Positions 46,309-54,768 of a stretch of DNA of 64,000 nucleotides are shown here, in pieces. Source of the DNA: Candidatus Poribacteria bacterium (GTDB taxonomy: Bacteria; Poribacteria; WGA-4E; WGA-3G); the NCBI GenBank assembly GCA_012270865.1, contig JAAXHL010000061.1:31561-95560 (forward strand). Direction: 5' to 3'. The first letter of the stretch is position 1, and every line of letters starts with the position of its first letter. The position numbers and the translations under genes are program-made. The notes under the pieces were generated by a model, which saw only the letters and a list, made by a program, of their open reading frames with translations, ran no database searches and was not told where the DNA came from.

Positions 46309-46391
46309 TTTGTACTCCTTTGTTAAATGTTAAATCAATATTTTAGAATATACTGTAGTTTGCGCGAATTCACGCGCTGTATTTACCCTTT

Positions 46392-46419
46392 ATTATACTA
46401 CGAAAACACTTAAAATCAA
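46392..46419 (-). promoter_or_regulatory. Sigma-70-type promoter of the LamG gene
   Basis: On the minus strand TTGATT (46419-46414), a 16-base spacer and TATAAT (46397-46392), giving a start near 46385 and a leader of about 77 bases. Confidence 0.65.
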
Positions 46420-46456
46420 ACAAATTTATGAGTATTATGAAAAGTGTGAATCTTTA

Positions 46457-46486
46457 TGGACAAACGACTTCAGCGTGTGTTAATAT
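46457..46486 (+). promoter_or_regulatory. Possible promoter of the ThuA-like exported protein gene
   Basis: TGGACA (46457-46462), an 18-base spacer and TAATAT (46481-46486). It is divergent from the LamG gene promoter, which lies 40 bases away. Confidence 0.45.
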
Positions 46487-46545
46487 ATAGTCAACGTAGA
46501 TGGATCTATCGAACACAAATATCCATACTAAAGGGGTTAAACACC

Positions 46546-47403
46546 ATGAAACATTGGCTAACAGTCCACTGTCTGTGCCTAACGCTTCTGGTTTCGGCGT
46601 GGTTCGTCGCGCCAGCGTATTCGGCAGATGTAACCGTTGGGCTACTTGCAGGCAGTAACAATCTTGGTGAAGTAGAAGAAGCCGCCTACGAGTGGGCGGA
46701 GGACAATTTCCAAGCGAAAACACTTCTCGTAGACAAGCTCGGCAATTTCAAGAGCAACGGTGGTACCGCGATGCAACCGGAGGCTTTTTCTGTGTTATGG
46801 ATGTTCTACACAGAGACGAATACATTGCCAGACCCGTTCCTCGCTGATGCGACGAAGAAAGCAGTCCTTAATTACGTAGAAGCAGGCGGCGGTGTGTTTC
46901 TCTCAGCGTTAGCATTGCGCTATGTCATGGAACTTGACGTTGAAAAAGGCGGAGACCCACGTGTCTTTGGTCCCCTCGGCAAGGAACCGCCTGAAATCGG
47001 CGTGATCCCGACTGCTGACGGTAAAAACCATCCCGTCTTTAAGGGATTTGATACCAGTAAACCGGTCTTTCTCACCAGTATGGCGCAAGACAGATTTACG
47101 TCAGATTTTTTTAATTTCGGACAAGACCCAGAGGGTACAATCCTCGGCACGAAGACACGCGGCGGTGGTGCCGGTGGTGGAGAACGTCCCTTTGTTGAAT
47201 ATGAGGTGGGAGACGGTGTAATTATTACGCTTGGACACCACAACGGCGTTTATACCGATGCGAAATCGGAAGAGGGTGAGAACCTGAGAAATCTCACAGC
47301 GAACGTCCTGAACTATCTCGGCGAAAATTCTGCCTTTTTCGCTGTCGAACCGAGTGGTAAATTAGCGACCACTTGGGGTGACCTCAAGGCGTTGTCGAAA
47401 TAG
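46546..47403 (+). CDS. Exported ThuA/amidotransferase-like protein with KLATTWG tail
   Basis: A 285-residue protein with a signal peptide ending APAYSA. The body (about 28-260) looks like a class-I glutamine-amidotransferase-like alpha/beta domain: NYVEAGGGVFLSALALRY, NHPVFKGFDTSKPVFLT, and VIITLGHHNGVY, as in ThuA- and trehalose-utilisation-like proteins; catalytic residues are not evident. It contains no LamG domain, yet it ends AVEPSGKLATTWGDLKALSK, nearly identical to the tails of the LamG proteins. ATG at 46546 follows AAGGGG; a longer frame from 46456 overlaps the promoter. It is transcribed divergently from the LamG gene at 45511. Confidence 0.8.
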   Translation: MKHWLTVHCLCLTLLVSAWFVAPAYSADVTVGLLAGSNNLGEVEEAAYEWAEDNFQAKTLLVDKLGNFKSNGGTAMQPEAFSVLWMFYTETNTLPDPFLADATKKAVLNYVEAGGGVFLSALALRYVMELDVEKGGDPRVFGPLGKEPPEIGVIPTADGKNHPVFKGFDTSKPVFLTSMAQDRFTSDFFNFGQDPEGTILGTKTRGGGAGGGERPFVEYEVGDGVIITLGHHNGVYTDAKSEEGENLRNLTANVLNYLGENSAFFAVEPSGKLATTWGDLKALSK

Positions 47404-47431
47404 GCTTCCACACTGTTTTAGGTAAGTAGAA

Positions 47432-47498
47432 AAGTCCATGCTTGTATTATTGACTTTCAGATTATGTCAATATGCAATCAGCATGGACTTCTTATTTT
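47432..47498 (+). terminator. Nested hairpin terminator after the ThuA-like exported gene
   Basis: AAGTCCATGCT (47432-47442) pairs with AGCATGGACTT (47480-47490); inside, TATTGAC (47448-47454) pairs with GTCAATA (47466-47472). CTTATTTT follows. Confidence 0.7.
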
Positions 47499-47525
47499 AA
47501 CGTCTGTAGTTAGGGATACAAACAA

Positions 47526-47652
47526 GATCGCGAGCAAAACTCGCTCCTATATACGAAAGATCGCGAGCAAAACTCGCTCCTACATACGAAAGATCGCGAG
47601 CAAAACTCGCTCCTATAGGGATCGCGAGCAAAACTCGCTCCTACATACGAAA
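47526..47652. repeat. Tandem array of a 33-nt palindromic repeat (four copies)
   Basis: Unit GATCGCGAGCAAAACTCGCT plus CCTAYATACGAAA occurs at 47526-47558, 47559-47591, 47592-47619 (shortened, ending TATAGG) and 47620-47652. Each unit contains GCGAG-CAAAA-CTCGC, a 5-bp hairpin. The array ends one base before the -35 box of the next gene. Inverted single copies lie at 52641-52663 and 52681-52703. Confidence 0.9.
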
Positions 47653-47653
47653 G

Positions 47654-47682
47654 TTGACAATTTCCCGTGCCTTCTGTATAAT
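47654..47682 (+). promoter_or_regulatory. Consensus sigma-70 promoter of the DUF6785-like gene
   Basis: TTGACA (47654-47659), a 17-base spacer and TATAAT (47677-47682). The leader would be only about 13 bases, just enough for the GAGGA ribosome site before ATG 47702. Confidence 0.9.
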
Positions 47683-47701
47683 AAGATGAGGAATTCAAAA
47701 G

Positions 47702-49660
47702 ATGTCAAACAATTTTCGTAGAGCAGGTTTTGGCTCGCAAGCTACGCCAAAAGTCAGCCTTCGCGCTGTTGTCCTCTCGCTCCTCATCACTATCCCGAAC
47801 TCCTACTGGCTCATGATTAACTGGGGCCCCAGTGGTTATAGTACAGGTCAGAGTTTCCCTACCGTCTCAACCGTCTATTTTAACGTCATCTTTGTCGTGC
47901 TGGTTCTCATGGCACTAAACCCGTTACTCCGTTCAATTCGGAAAAGTTCAAGTTTTACCGATGGCGAATTGATGGTGGTTTACCTACTTGTGTCTATCGC
48001 CTCCTCCATCGCTGGTCATGATACACTTCAGATATTGTGGCCCCTGCTGACGTATCCGATCTGGTTTGCGAGTCCAGAGAACGAATGGGGCGAATTGTTC
48101 CACCGCCATATACCGGATTGGCTGACTATTAAAGATCGGAATGCATTGGCGGCTTTCTACCAAGGCGATTCCTCACTCCATACCCTCCAACATCTACAGT
48201 TGTGGATAACCCCTGTGCTCTGGTGGTCTGCGTTGATTATCGTGCTAACGGGTATGATGCTTTGCATTACGATTCTCATCCGACACCAATGGGTAAACCA
48301 CGAAAAACTGAGCTACCCCGTTATTCAGATTCCGCTGCATCTAACAGAAAACGGCGGGCGCACCCTCCTGCGGAACCGACTCTTTCTACTGGCAGCTGTC
48401 CTTGCAGGTGGGATGAACCTACTAAACGGTCTCCACTTCCTGTTTCCAGTGGTACCGGGTTTAGGGGGGAGTCTCTATAACTTAGGGCAGCACTTCCAGA
48501 CGAAGCCGTTGAACGCCATCGGTAGGCTACCTATCGCTGTCTATCCGTTTGCGGTCGGAATGAGTTTCTTTATACCGCTGGAACTCTCGTTCTCTATCTG
48601 GTTCTTCTATCTCTTCCATAAAATGACGCGTGTTTGGGGTACGATGGCAGGCATCGGGCATCTGCCGGGATTTCCGTTTCTTGATGCGCAATCTTTCGGG
48701 GCATGGTTCTGCTTAGGCATCTCAGCGATATGGCTCACTCGGAAATTTATTGCCAAACAGGTGAAAAACGCCTTCCGAGGCAACGATACCGGACTTCAGA
48801 CAGACGACACGCCGTCAACACATACCCGATACGCGATTATCGGTTTGATCCTCGGCAGTGTCTTTATCCTCTTTTTCTTTAAAAGTACAGGGACCCCGAT
48901 TTTTGGTATCTTCGGCTATTTCATACTCTTCTTTGCGTTGGCTGTCGCGATTACGCGTATCCGTGCTGAAGTGGGACCGCCAGCACACGATGTACCGTGG
49001 CGGCCGGATAAGGTGCTTGTCTCATTCCTCGGTACACGTCGCATCGGAGCGGAGGGGTTAACAACGTTCAGCATGTTTCACGGGTTCAACCGCTCCTACC
49101 GTTCGCATCCGATGCCGATTATGTTGGAAGGTTTTAAGGTGGCGCAGGTGCGCGGATTGTCGCACAACCGTTTTATCGGTGCTGTTGTTTTGGTTATTAT
49201 CGTCGGAACGATTTCGTCAGCGTGGGCATACTACGCACAAGGTTATCACTACGGCGGCGCAGTCTACGGTGAGCAAGCACAGTGCCGCTGGACTTACGAG
49301 CAGTTAAAGCAGTGGCTCATCAATCCACAATCCATAGACGTTGGTGCCGTCTCTGCCTCCGGCGGTGCGGTCGCCTTGACAACGCTCCTGATGGTGTTAC
49401 GTCGCCGATTTATCTGGTGGCCCTTCCATCCTGCAGGCTACGCGCTCTCGCTCAGTTTCTGGAATACGAGTTGGTACTGGTTCTCGATCTTCTTGTCGTG
49501 GGGGATAAAAGCGATTCTCTTTCAGGCAGGCGGTTTGCGGACCTATCGCCGTGCGATGCCGTTCTTTATCGGCTTGGTTATCGGTGAGTTCTTCGTCGGT
49601 GCAATCTGGACGTTGATCGGCATCGCCTTAGAACGTCCAATGTATCGGTTCATGTTTTAG
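47702..49660 (+). CDS. DUF6785/DUF6784-like polytopic membrane protein
   Basis: A 652-residue inner-membrane protein with roughly 14 hydrophobic helices. The segments MALNPLLRSI, FTDGELMVVYLLVSIASSIAGHD, WFASPENEWGELF, HEKLSYPVIQIPLHL and RAEVGPPAHDVPW resemble the DUF6785 (OPT-like) family that I associate with Planctomycetes and Poribacteria; exact family membership is from memory. Function is unknown, possibly transport of oligopeptides or sugars. ATG at 47702 lies just past a consensus promoter. A sugar-phosphate isomerase gene follows 130 bases later. Confidence 0.82.
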   Translation: MSNNFRRAGFGSQATPKVSLRAVVLSLLITIPNSYWLMINWGPSGYSTGQSFPTVSTVYFNVIFVVLVLMALNPLLRSIRKSSSFTDGELMVVYLLVSIASSIAGHDTLQILWPLLTYPIWFASPENEWGELFHRHIPDWLTIKDRNALAAFYQGDSSLHTLQHLQLWITPVLWWSALIIVLTGMMLCITILIRHQWVNHEKLSYPVIQIPLHLTENGGRTLLRNRLFLLAAVLAGGMNLLNGLHFLFPVVPGLGGSLYNLGQHFQTKPLNAIGRLPIAVYPFAVGMSFFIPLELSFSIWFFYLFHKMTRVWGTMAGIGHLPGFPFLDAQSFGAWFCLGISAIWLTRKFIAKQVKNAFRGNDTGLQTDDTPSTHTRYAIIGLILGSVFILFFFKSTGTPIFGIFGYFILFFALAVAITRIRAEVGPPAHDVPWRPDKVLVSFLGTRRIGAEGLTTFSMFHGFNRSYRSHPMPIMLEGFKVAQVRGLSHNRFIGAVVLVIIVGTISSAWAYYAQGYHYGGAVYGEQAQCRWTYEQLKQWLINPQSIDVGAVSASGGAVALTTLLMVLRRRFIWWPFHPAGYALSLSFWNTSWYWFSIFLSWGIKAILFQAGGLRTYRRAMPFFIGLVIGEFFVGAIWTLIGIALERPMYRFMF

Positions 49661-49793
49661 TTTTTAATTATTCCTTGCGGTTCGGTCAGGTGGGTTGCGG
49701 ACATTAGCGGACTTCTCCGTATATCCGCCCTCCATTTCATTACGGGCTACATTTTCTGGACGATCTTTTTAATTTTTATAAAGGGAATACACA

Positions 49794-50630
49794 ATGCAAC
49801 TTAGCTGCCTTCCAGTCTCTCTTTACAATGACATCTTCAGTGGAAAAAGCAGCGTCACCGATTGGATTCGATTTGGTGCGGAATTGGGTTTAGATGCGGT
49901 CGATTTCAGTATCAAATTCTTTCCTGAACGGGACGCGGAAACGATAAAGCGGACGCGTGATGCTCTCGAAAAATATAGTATAACGCCGTGCATGATTGCC
50001 TGTTACGCTGACTTCACGCACCCCGATCCGGCGCAACGCGCACAAGAATTAACAGACCTAAAGGCGGACATCGCATTGGCGAAGGCGTTAGGAGCAGAAT
50101 TTATTCGTGTGACGGCAGGACAGAACCATCCCGGCACCGAACGCGCAGTAGGCGTACAGTGGGTGACAGATGGGTTCCGACACGCCATCGACGCAGCGGA
50201 AAAACACGGTATCACGCTCGCTTATGAAAATCATACCAAAGGTGCACCGTGGGATTATTGGGATTTCTCACAACCGACAGAGATTTTCTTAGAGATTTTA
50301 GACGCGCTCTCCGATACATCGCTCGGTGTCTGTTTCGATACCGCGAACCCGCTTGTCCTCGGTGAAGATGTCCTCGCACTTCTGGAGGCGGTTGTCCATC
50401 GCATCGTCGTCGTGCATATCTTCGACCTGCGAGAAGTCGGCGTGTTTGAAAGTGTCCGTATCGGTACGGGTGCTTCGCCGATCCCGCAAATCTTCTCGCG
50501 CATCAGACAAGCAGGCTATGATGGCTGGCTCAGCATTGAAGAAGCTAGCCGTTCAGGACAAGAAGGCTTTGAGCAGGCAATCGCTTATGTCCGAAATACT
50601 TGGGAACAGGCGTTACCCCTCGTACCATAG
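49794..50630 (+). CDS. Sugar phosphate isomerase/epimerase (xylose isomerase-like TIM barrel)
   Basis: A 278-residue protein of the AP-endonuclease-2/xylose-isomerase-like barrel family. Metal-ligand segments visible are AYENHTKG, the later GVCFDTANPLVLGED, VVHIFDLRE and the closing YDGWLSIEEASRSG. Enzymes of this family isomerise or dehydrate keto-sugars and inositols. ATG at 49794 follows AAAGGG. Substrate unknown. Two relatives of the same catabolic type are at 58258-61756. Confidence 0.9.
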   Translation: MQLSCLPVSLYNDIFSGKSSVTDWIRFGAELGLDAVDFSIKFFPERDAETIKRTRDALEKYSITPCMIACYADFTHPDPAQRAQELTDLKADIALAKALGAEFIRVTAGQNHPGTERAVGVQWVTDGFRHAIDAAEKHGITLAYENHTKGAPWDYWDFSQPTEIFLEILDALSDTSLGVCFDTANPLVLGEDVLALLEAVVHRIVVVHIFDLREVGVFESVRIGTGASPIPQIFSRIRQAGYDGWLSIEEASRSGQEGFEQAIAYVRNTWEQALPLVP

Positions 50631-50686
50631 GCTGTTAGCCTGTGGTCTTTGTGCCATAAGTTGTTAGTCTGTAGCACTTTGCAGCA

Positions 50687-51538
50687 TCAGCCGCGTGACG
50701 GTTCACTCATCCGTTCTTGGGCTTGACGCGAAAGTTCCGCAAGATGACTATCGTTTGCTCTGACTTGTTCGAGGTGTATCCACCGTTCCGACGTGGCTGT
50801 GCGTATCATTTTTTCGCCATATTTCCGGTCAATCCAGAAGCGCGCGGACCCAGCGATATATGCCTGTAGTGCTTCGAGTTTGTCGTCAGGATAGCGTTGA
50901 CAGAGGTTCATCGTGAACATCCGTCGGCGTGTGCTACCCCCGAAAGCGGCGTGTTTTGTGTTGTGGTTGAACAAAACGAGATCACCGGGGGTTGTTTCAA
51001 AGACGGTTGCGGGTACGTCCTTTCCGTGTACCTCCCAGAGTTCTTGGCTCTTACCGACCTGCTGCGCGAGTGCGTCCGCATAGTTATCGCCGAAGAGATG
51101 GCTCCCCGGAATGACGCGGAGGGCACCGGTATGACGGGTTAGCGGGTCCAAATAGAACGCAATCTTGATGTGCATCGGGTCTTCGAGTTTATGTCCGCCG
51201 TCCGAGTGCCATCCTGTATCGCCGACGTAGAAATTGCCATCGCTGCCCATGTAGTTGAAATCATCGCCGAGGAGTGTTTTGGCAATCGCCAAAATCCTCG
51301 GATCATCCAATAAGGACGACAGTTCTTCGCTCTGATCTATGAACGGGACGATGCAGGAGCGGGCTGTGCCTTCGTGCGGTTTACCGTTGTGTCCGCCGCC
51401 TCTCTCTTCCCAGACGGTTTCAAAAGCGTCCTGAATCGCGGTAATCCGGTCTGCCATGAGTTGTGGAAAACTGAGATAACCGAATGTCTTGAAAAAATTG
51501 ATCTCCGAATCGGTGAGGGTAAAATCATGCTGATTCAT
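50687..51538 (-). CDS. Phytanoyl-CoA dioxygenase family protein
   Basis: A 283-residue Fe(II)/2-oxoglutarate oxygenase. Iron ligands are H111 and D113 in GWHSDGG and H196 in TKHAAFGG, with Arg residues at 204-206 placed for 2-oxoglutarate. The strand GALRVIPGSHLFG is a standard PhyH element. It shares only the core with the dioxygenase at 2533. The start is ATG 51538 with a poor ribosome site (GGAAAA). It is convergent with the isomerase gene at 49794, with 56 bases between. Confidence 0.92.
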   Translation of the reverse strand: MNQHDFTLTDSEINFFKTFGYLSFPQLMADRITAIQDAFETVWEERGGGHNGKPHEGTARSCIVPFIDQSEELSSLLDDPRILAIAKTLLGDDFNYMGSDGNFYVGDTGWHSDGGHKLEDPMHIKIAFYLDPLTRHTGALRVIPGSHLFGDNYADALAQQVGKSQELWEVHGKDVPATVFETTPGDLVLFNHNTKHAAFGGSTRRRMFTMNLCQRYPDDKLEALQAYIAGSARFWIDRKYGEKMIRTATSERWIHLEQVRANDSHLAELSRQAQERMSEPSRG

Positions 51539-51827
51539 TTTTTATTTTCCTTGCGGTTAAACGACATGGTTTGTGCTTTGACGCTTTTCGCTCAAGAGCT
51601 AAAGAAATCCGCAGAAACACCCAAGCAAAAACACCCTAAGCAAAACCCTTCCATTTCATTACAAGTTTGCGATCTTAGACGAAGAAGAAGATACTTCGGA
51701 AATGTAACATAGCATATCTATCTTTAATTTTGCAATCAATGTGTAAATCAAATCAAGTTAAAAATTTGCTAAATCTATAAATTAATGTTAATATTATTTT
51801 AAACACATTTTGCTCTAAAGGTCATAG

Positions 51828-52622
51828 ATGCCCATCAACGCCAACACATTTCCTGCCCATCTCGCACTTTTCAAGGTGACACTGCGCCAAATGTTCTGGA
51901 GTCGCCGAACTGTACTGATCCTACTTGGGTGCGGTTTATCACTTCTGATCGCGCTCATATTCCGGTTCACAGTAGGGAGCAGCGGTGTGGTCAATAGGTT
52001 CATACCGATGATAACACTCCTTCTGTACGGACTTTTAGTGAACCTTTGCTCAATTTTCTACGGTACGGCTATTATCTCCGATGAGATAGACGGTAAAGGG
52101 TTAACGTACCTTCAGATGCGCCCGATTCATAAATCGACGATCCTGCTCAGTAAGTTCGCTGCCTACTTTACCGGTAGCCTTGCCATCATAAGTGTGTCTC
52201 ATCTGATCTTAACGGCTATTGTCGCGACACACCCAAGATTAGATAAAAACATCCTGTTCCACTTAGGTATGAGCGTGCGCTATAGTGCATCAATGGCGTT
52301 ATCACTATTAACCTATGGTGCCCTCTTTGCCGTACTGGCAGCGAAGTTCAAGCATCCTATTTTATGGGGGTTAGTGTTTGTGATGGGATGGGAAGGTATC
52401 ACGGCATCTGAGTTCATGCCGATGGGTATTAAACGGCTCTCTATATCGCACTACCTCCTCACACTGTACCCTCACTATAGGCTGCCTCGTAGCCAAATCT
52501 CGGAACTTTTAGGTGAATCGCCACCACCCGAATGGGTAGCACTCCTTGTCCTCTGCCTTCTGACGGTAGGCTTGCTGTGGCTTGCGATCAGAATCTTTCG
52601 CGAACGAGAGTATTTGATGTGA
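51828..52622 (+). CDS. ABC-2-type transporter permease
   Basis: A 264-residue protein with about six hydrophobic helices in the ABC-2 layout. Typical features are the early TLRQMFWSRRTVLILLGC, the LLVNLCSIFYGTAIISDEIDGKGLTYLQMRPI stretch (the DE(I/V)DxxTxxYL-like signature) and the final WLAIRIFRERE. Permeases of this sort work with an ABC ATPase encoded alongside; none is in the flanking genes. ATG at 51828. The 289 bases before it are AT-rich and hold no gene that I can support. Confidence 0.85.
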   Translation: MPINANTFPAHLALFKVTLRQMFWSRRTVLILLGCGLSLLIALIFRFTVGSSGVVNRFIPMITLLLYGLLVNLCSIFYGTAIISDEIDGKGLTYLQMRPIHKSTILLSKFAAYFTGSLAIISVSHLILTAIVATHPRLDKNILFHLGMSVRYSASMALSLLTYGALFAVLAAKFKHPILWGLVFVMGWEGITASEFMPMGIKRLSISHYLLTLYPHYRLPRSQISELLGESPPPEWVALLVLCLLTVGLLWLAIRIFREREYLM

Positions 52623-52640
52623 GGTAGGTTTATTCTTGTT

Positions 52641-52703
52641 GTAGGAGCGAGTTTTGCTCGCGATTTCTACACCTTTTCCTGTAGGAGCGAGTTTTGCTCG
52701 CGA
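52641..52703. repeat. Two inverted copies of the 33-nt palindromic repeat
   Basis: GTAGGAGCGAGTTTTGCTCG plus CGATT appears at 52641-52665 and 52681-52705, the reverse complement of the unit at 47526-47652. It lies in the convergent gap between the permease gene and ackA, where it could act as a terminator or transcript-end stabiliser. Confidence 0.85.
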
Positions 52704-52754
52704 TTCTTAACGCATACCAAAATGCCAGAATTCTACACAAACTAACAGTTTGTG

Positions 52755-53951
52755 CTACAAACTCAGAACGCGTGCGGTTTCACGTGACACGATGAGTTCC
52801 TCATTCGTAGCGACGACGAGAATTTTGGTTCGACTGTCATCTGCGGAGAGATCCATTTCGCCAGTTGCATTTTCATTTTTTGTTCCATCTAAGTGGATAC
52901 CGCACCACTCAAGTCCTTCGCAAATTTTCGCGCGTGTCGTGGCACTTTTCTCACCGATACCACCTGCAAAAGCGATCACATCCACACCACCGAGTGCAGC
53001 GATGTATGCACCGATATACTTCTTTACACCGTAGACATAAGTATCCAATGCCAAACGAGCGTTATCGTTGCCAGCTGCGATTGCTGCCGTTATATCGCGC
53101 ATATCGCCACTTGTGCCAGAAATTCCCTTTAATCCTGAATCTTCAACCAACTGCCGACGAATTTCGTCGGTAGAGAACCCCTCTTTGTCGAGCATATACA
53201 ACACTGCGAATGCGTCCAACTCGCCGCACCGGGTGGACTGGATCATTCCGTATTGCGTCGATGTTCCCATGGAGGTATCAATGGATTCACCGTCTTTAAT
53301 AGCGCAGAGAGATGAGCTGCCACCGAGATGACACGAGATAATGCGTAATCCTTCTCCTGTCTCCTGTCCAAGCAGTTGCGGCACGCGTTCAGAGATATAC
53401 CGGTGGGACGCGCCGTGATAGCCGTACCGACGGATGTCGTGCTGTTCGACCCAGAAACGAGGCACACCGAATTCGGCGGCGTAATCCGGGATCGTCTGAT
53501 GGAACCACGTCTCAAAAACTGCGACGAGCGGTGTCGTCGGGAGCAGTTCTTGAAAGGCGCGGATAGAGGCGATATACGCGGGATTGTGCATCGGTGCGAG
53601 CGGTGTGGATGTCTCCAATGCAGCGATTACATCTTCAGTAATCCGGGCAGAACGCCAATAGTCTCTGGCAAGAATCGTTTTGAAACCGACACCATCCAAC
53701 TGCCCTAAGTCTTCAAAGCAACCGACTTCGGGATCGGTAATCAACTTCATGGCGTGTGCGATCGCGGCGGTATGTGTCGGTGCATCGATGTCGCCTTCGC
53801 GGGTAGGTTTCCCCGGCACGGCATGCGTAAAAGCAGACGGCGAATTGCCGATACGTTCCACGCCTCCCTTGACCAAAGAAGTCGTAGTTTCCATATCAAT
53901 AATTTGGTATTTGAACGAGGTGCTGCCTACATTGGCACAGAGTATATGCAT
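52755..53951 (-). CDS. ackA: Acetate/propionate kinase family protein
   Basis: Acetate kinase converts acetyl phosphate and ADP to acetate and ATP. The 398-residue product (400 in Escherichia coli) has NVGSTSFKYQ at the N-terminus, the second family segment with HRYISER, SIDTSMGTSTQYGMIQSTRCGELD and the late VIAFAGGIGEKS. Some positions differ from the classical enzyme (MGTSTQYG instead of MGFTPLEG), so a related acyl kinase is possible. No pta gene is adjacent. ATG at 53951; the start further up at 53984 is not conserved. Confidence 0.88.
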   Translation of the reverse strand: MHILCANVGSTSFKYQIIDMETTTSLVKGGVERIGNSPSAFTHAVPGKPTREGDIDAPTHTAAIAHAMKLITDPEVGCFEDLGQLDGVGFKTILARDYWRSARITEDVIAALETSTPLAPMHNPAYIASIRAFQELLPTTPLVAVFETWFHQTIPDYAAEFGVPRFWVEQHDIRRYGYHGASHRYISERVPQLLGQETGEGLRIISCHLGGSSSLCAIKDGESIDTSMGTSTQYGMIQSTRCGELDAFAVLYMLDKEGFSTDEIRRQLVEDSGLKGISGTSGDMRDITAAIAAGNDNARLALDTYVYGVKKYIGAYIAALGGVDVIAFAGGIGEKSATTRAKICEGLEWCGIHLDGTKNENATGEMDLSADDSRTKILVVATNEELIVSRETARVLSL

Positions 53952-54020
53952 AGTATTTTCGTTTCTCTCCCCAAACAAAAACATATTAACGCGAATTGAA
54001 TATTAGAATTCGAGTATTCC

Positions 54021-54247
54021 GTAGGTTGGGTTGAGCGGTAAAAGCACAAGAATGCGTCAGTTTATACCGAGCATTCTGATTTTCGGTGCCGTTTAGATTG
54101 AGATAGCGAAACCCAACACCCAAACGCTGCCAACACAAGAATATGTTGGGTTTCACTCGGATTTTGGTAATTTCAGGTTTTTCGGTGAATTTGAAAGCTA
54201 TTTTCTATGTAAGGTCTTTCGTAAAATAACCGTTCAACCCAACCTAC
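54021..54247. repeat. 227-bp MITE-like element, copy 2
   Basis: Same length and same 14-base inverted ends as copy 1 at 18971-19197 (GTAGGTTGGGTTGA and its complement), with similar right-half sequence. It ends 3 bases before the stop codon of the UPF0175 gene. Confidence 0.8.
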
Positions 54248-54250
54248 GTG

Positions 54251-54559
54251 CTATCGTGGCGCAGTGGTGTTGTCTGTTTTATTACAAACCTTCAAGGCAG
54301 TTTCAACTTCAGCTGCTAACTCTTCATCGGTAACCTCAGCAAAAGGAGAAATTCCAGCCTCAGACATTAAATCCGAGAGGTCCCACCGAGAAATATCAAG
54401 AAGTTTTGCAGCTCTACCGGCACTAATATCTCCGTGCCGAAGCAGTTCAAGCACAAAAGCCTCTTTCGCCTTACGTCCCGCATCACTTTTGTGTTGTAAG
54501 AAACTTTCGTCAATCGGAAGTGTAAATTTGAATTGGACTTCAACTTCTGCCTTTGCCAT
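54251..54559 (-). CDS. UPF0175 family protein
   Basis: A 102-residue acidic protein. The central part KEAFVLELLRHGDISAGRAAKLLDISRWDLSDLM is diagnostic of UPF0175, a family with a helix-turn-helix-like fold often found beside PIN-domain toxin genes and proposed to act as antitoxin. Here no toxin lies next to it: one neighbour is the MITE and the other a tricorn-like protease. ATG at 54559 follows GAGGGAATAGG; an earlier ATG at 54577 is in frame. Confidence 0.88.
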   Translation of the reverse strand: MAKAEVEVQFKFTLPIDESFLQHKSDAGRKAKEAFVLELLRHGDISAGRAAKLLDISRWDLSDLMSEAGISPFAEVTDEELAAEVETALKVCNKTDNTTAPR

Positions 54560-54670
54560 ACCTATTCCCTCATGCATTCAAAATTTTATGATAAAACACC
54601 CAAGTATTGTGAAATCCTCTTTTTCTATTACGGTTCGCGCCTCTGAAGACGACAATAGGTTGTCCTAAAC

Positions 54671-54699
54671 ATAATAGCACAGCCATCGACTTGTGTCAA
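54671..54699 (-). promoter_or_regulatory. Sigma-70-type promoter of the UPF0175 gene
   Basis: On the minus strand TTGACA (54699-54694), a 17-base spacer and TATTAT (54676-54671), start near 54664, leader of about 105 bases. Confidence 0.8.
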
Positions 54700-54716
54700 T
54701 GATTTGAGACATTCAG

Positions 54717-54745
54717 AAGAAAAGGCGCGCTTACAAAGCGCGCCT
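54717..54745 (-). terminator. Terminator of the tricorn-like protease gene
   Basis: AGGCGCGCTT and AAGCGCGCCT (54723-54732 and 54736-54745) form a perfect 10-bp stem with a 3-base loop; on the minus strand it is followed by TTCTTC, and by TTTT including the last stem bases. Confidence 0.75.
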
Positions 54746-54768
54746 ATCAAGCATTGTCGAAATATTTC

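Noticed and set aside
47526..47652. CRISPR array
   Set aside because: Units are directly adjacent with no spacers and the same repeat occurs singly elsewhere; no cas genes.
47464..47721. Reading frame with an 11-residue repeat (KIASKTRSYIR) over the 33-nt tandem repeats
   Set aside because: The 33-nt period keeps any frame open, both strands are open, the frame runs through a promoter into another gene's start, and there is no ribosome site.
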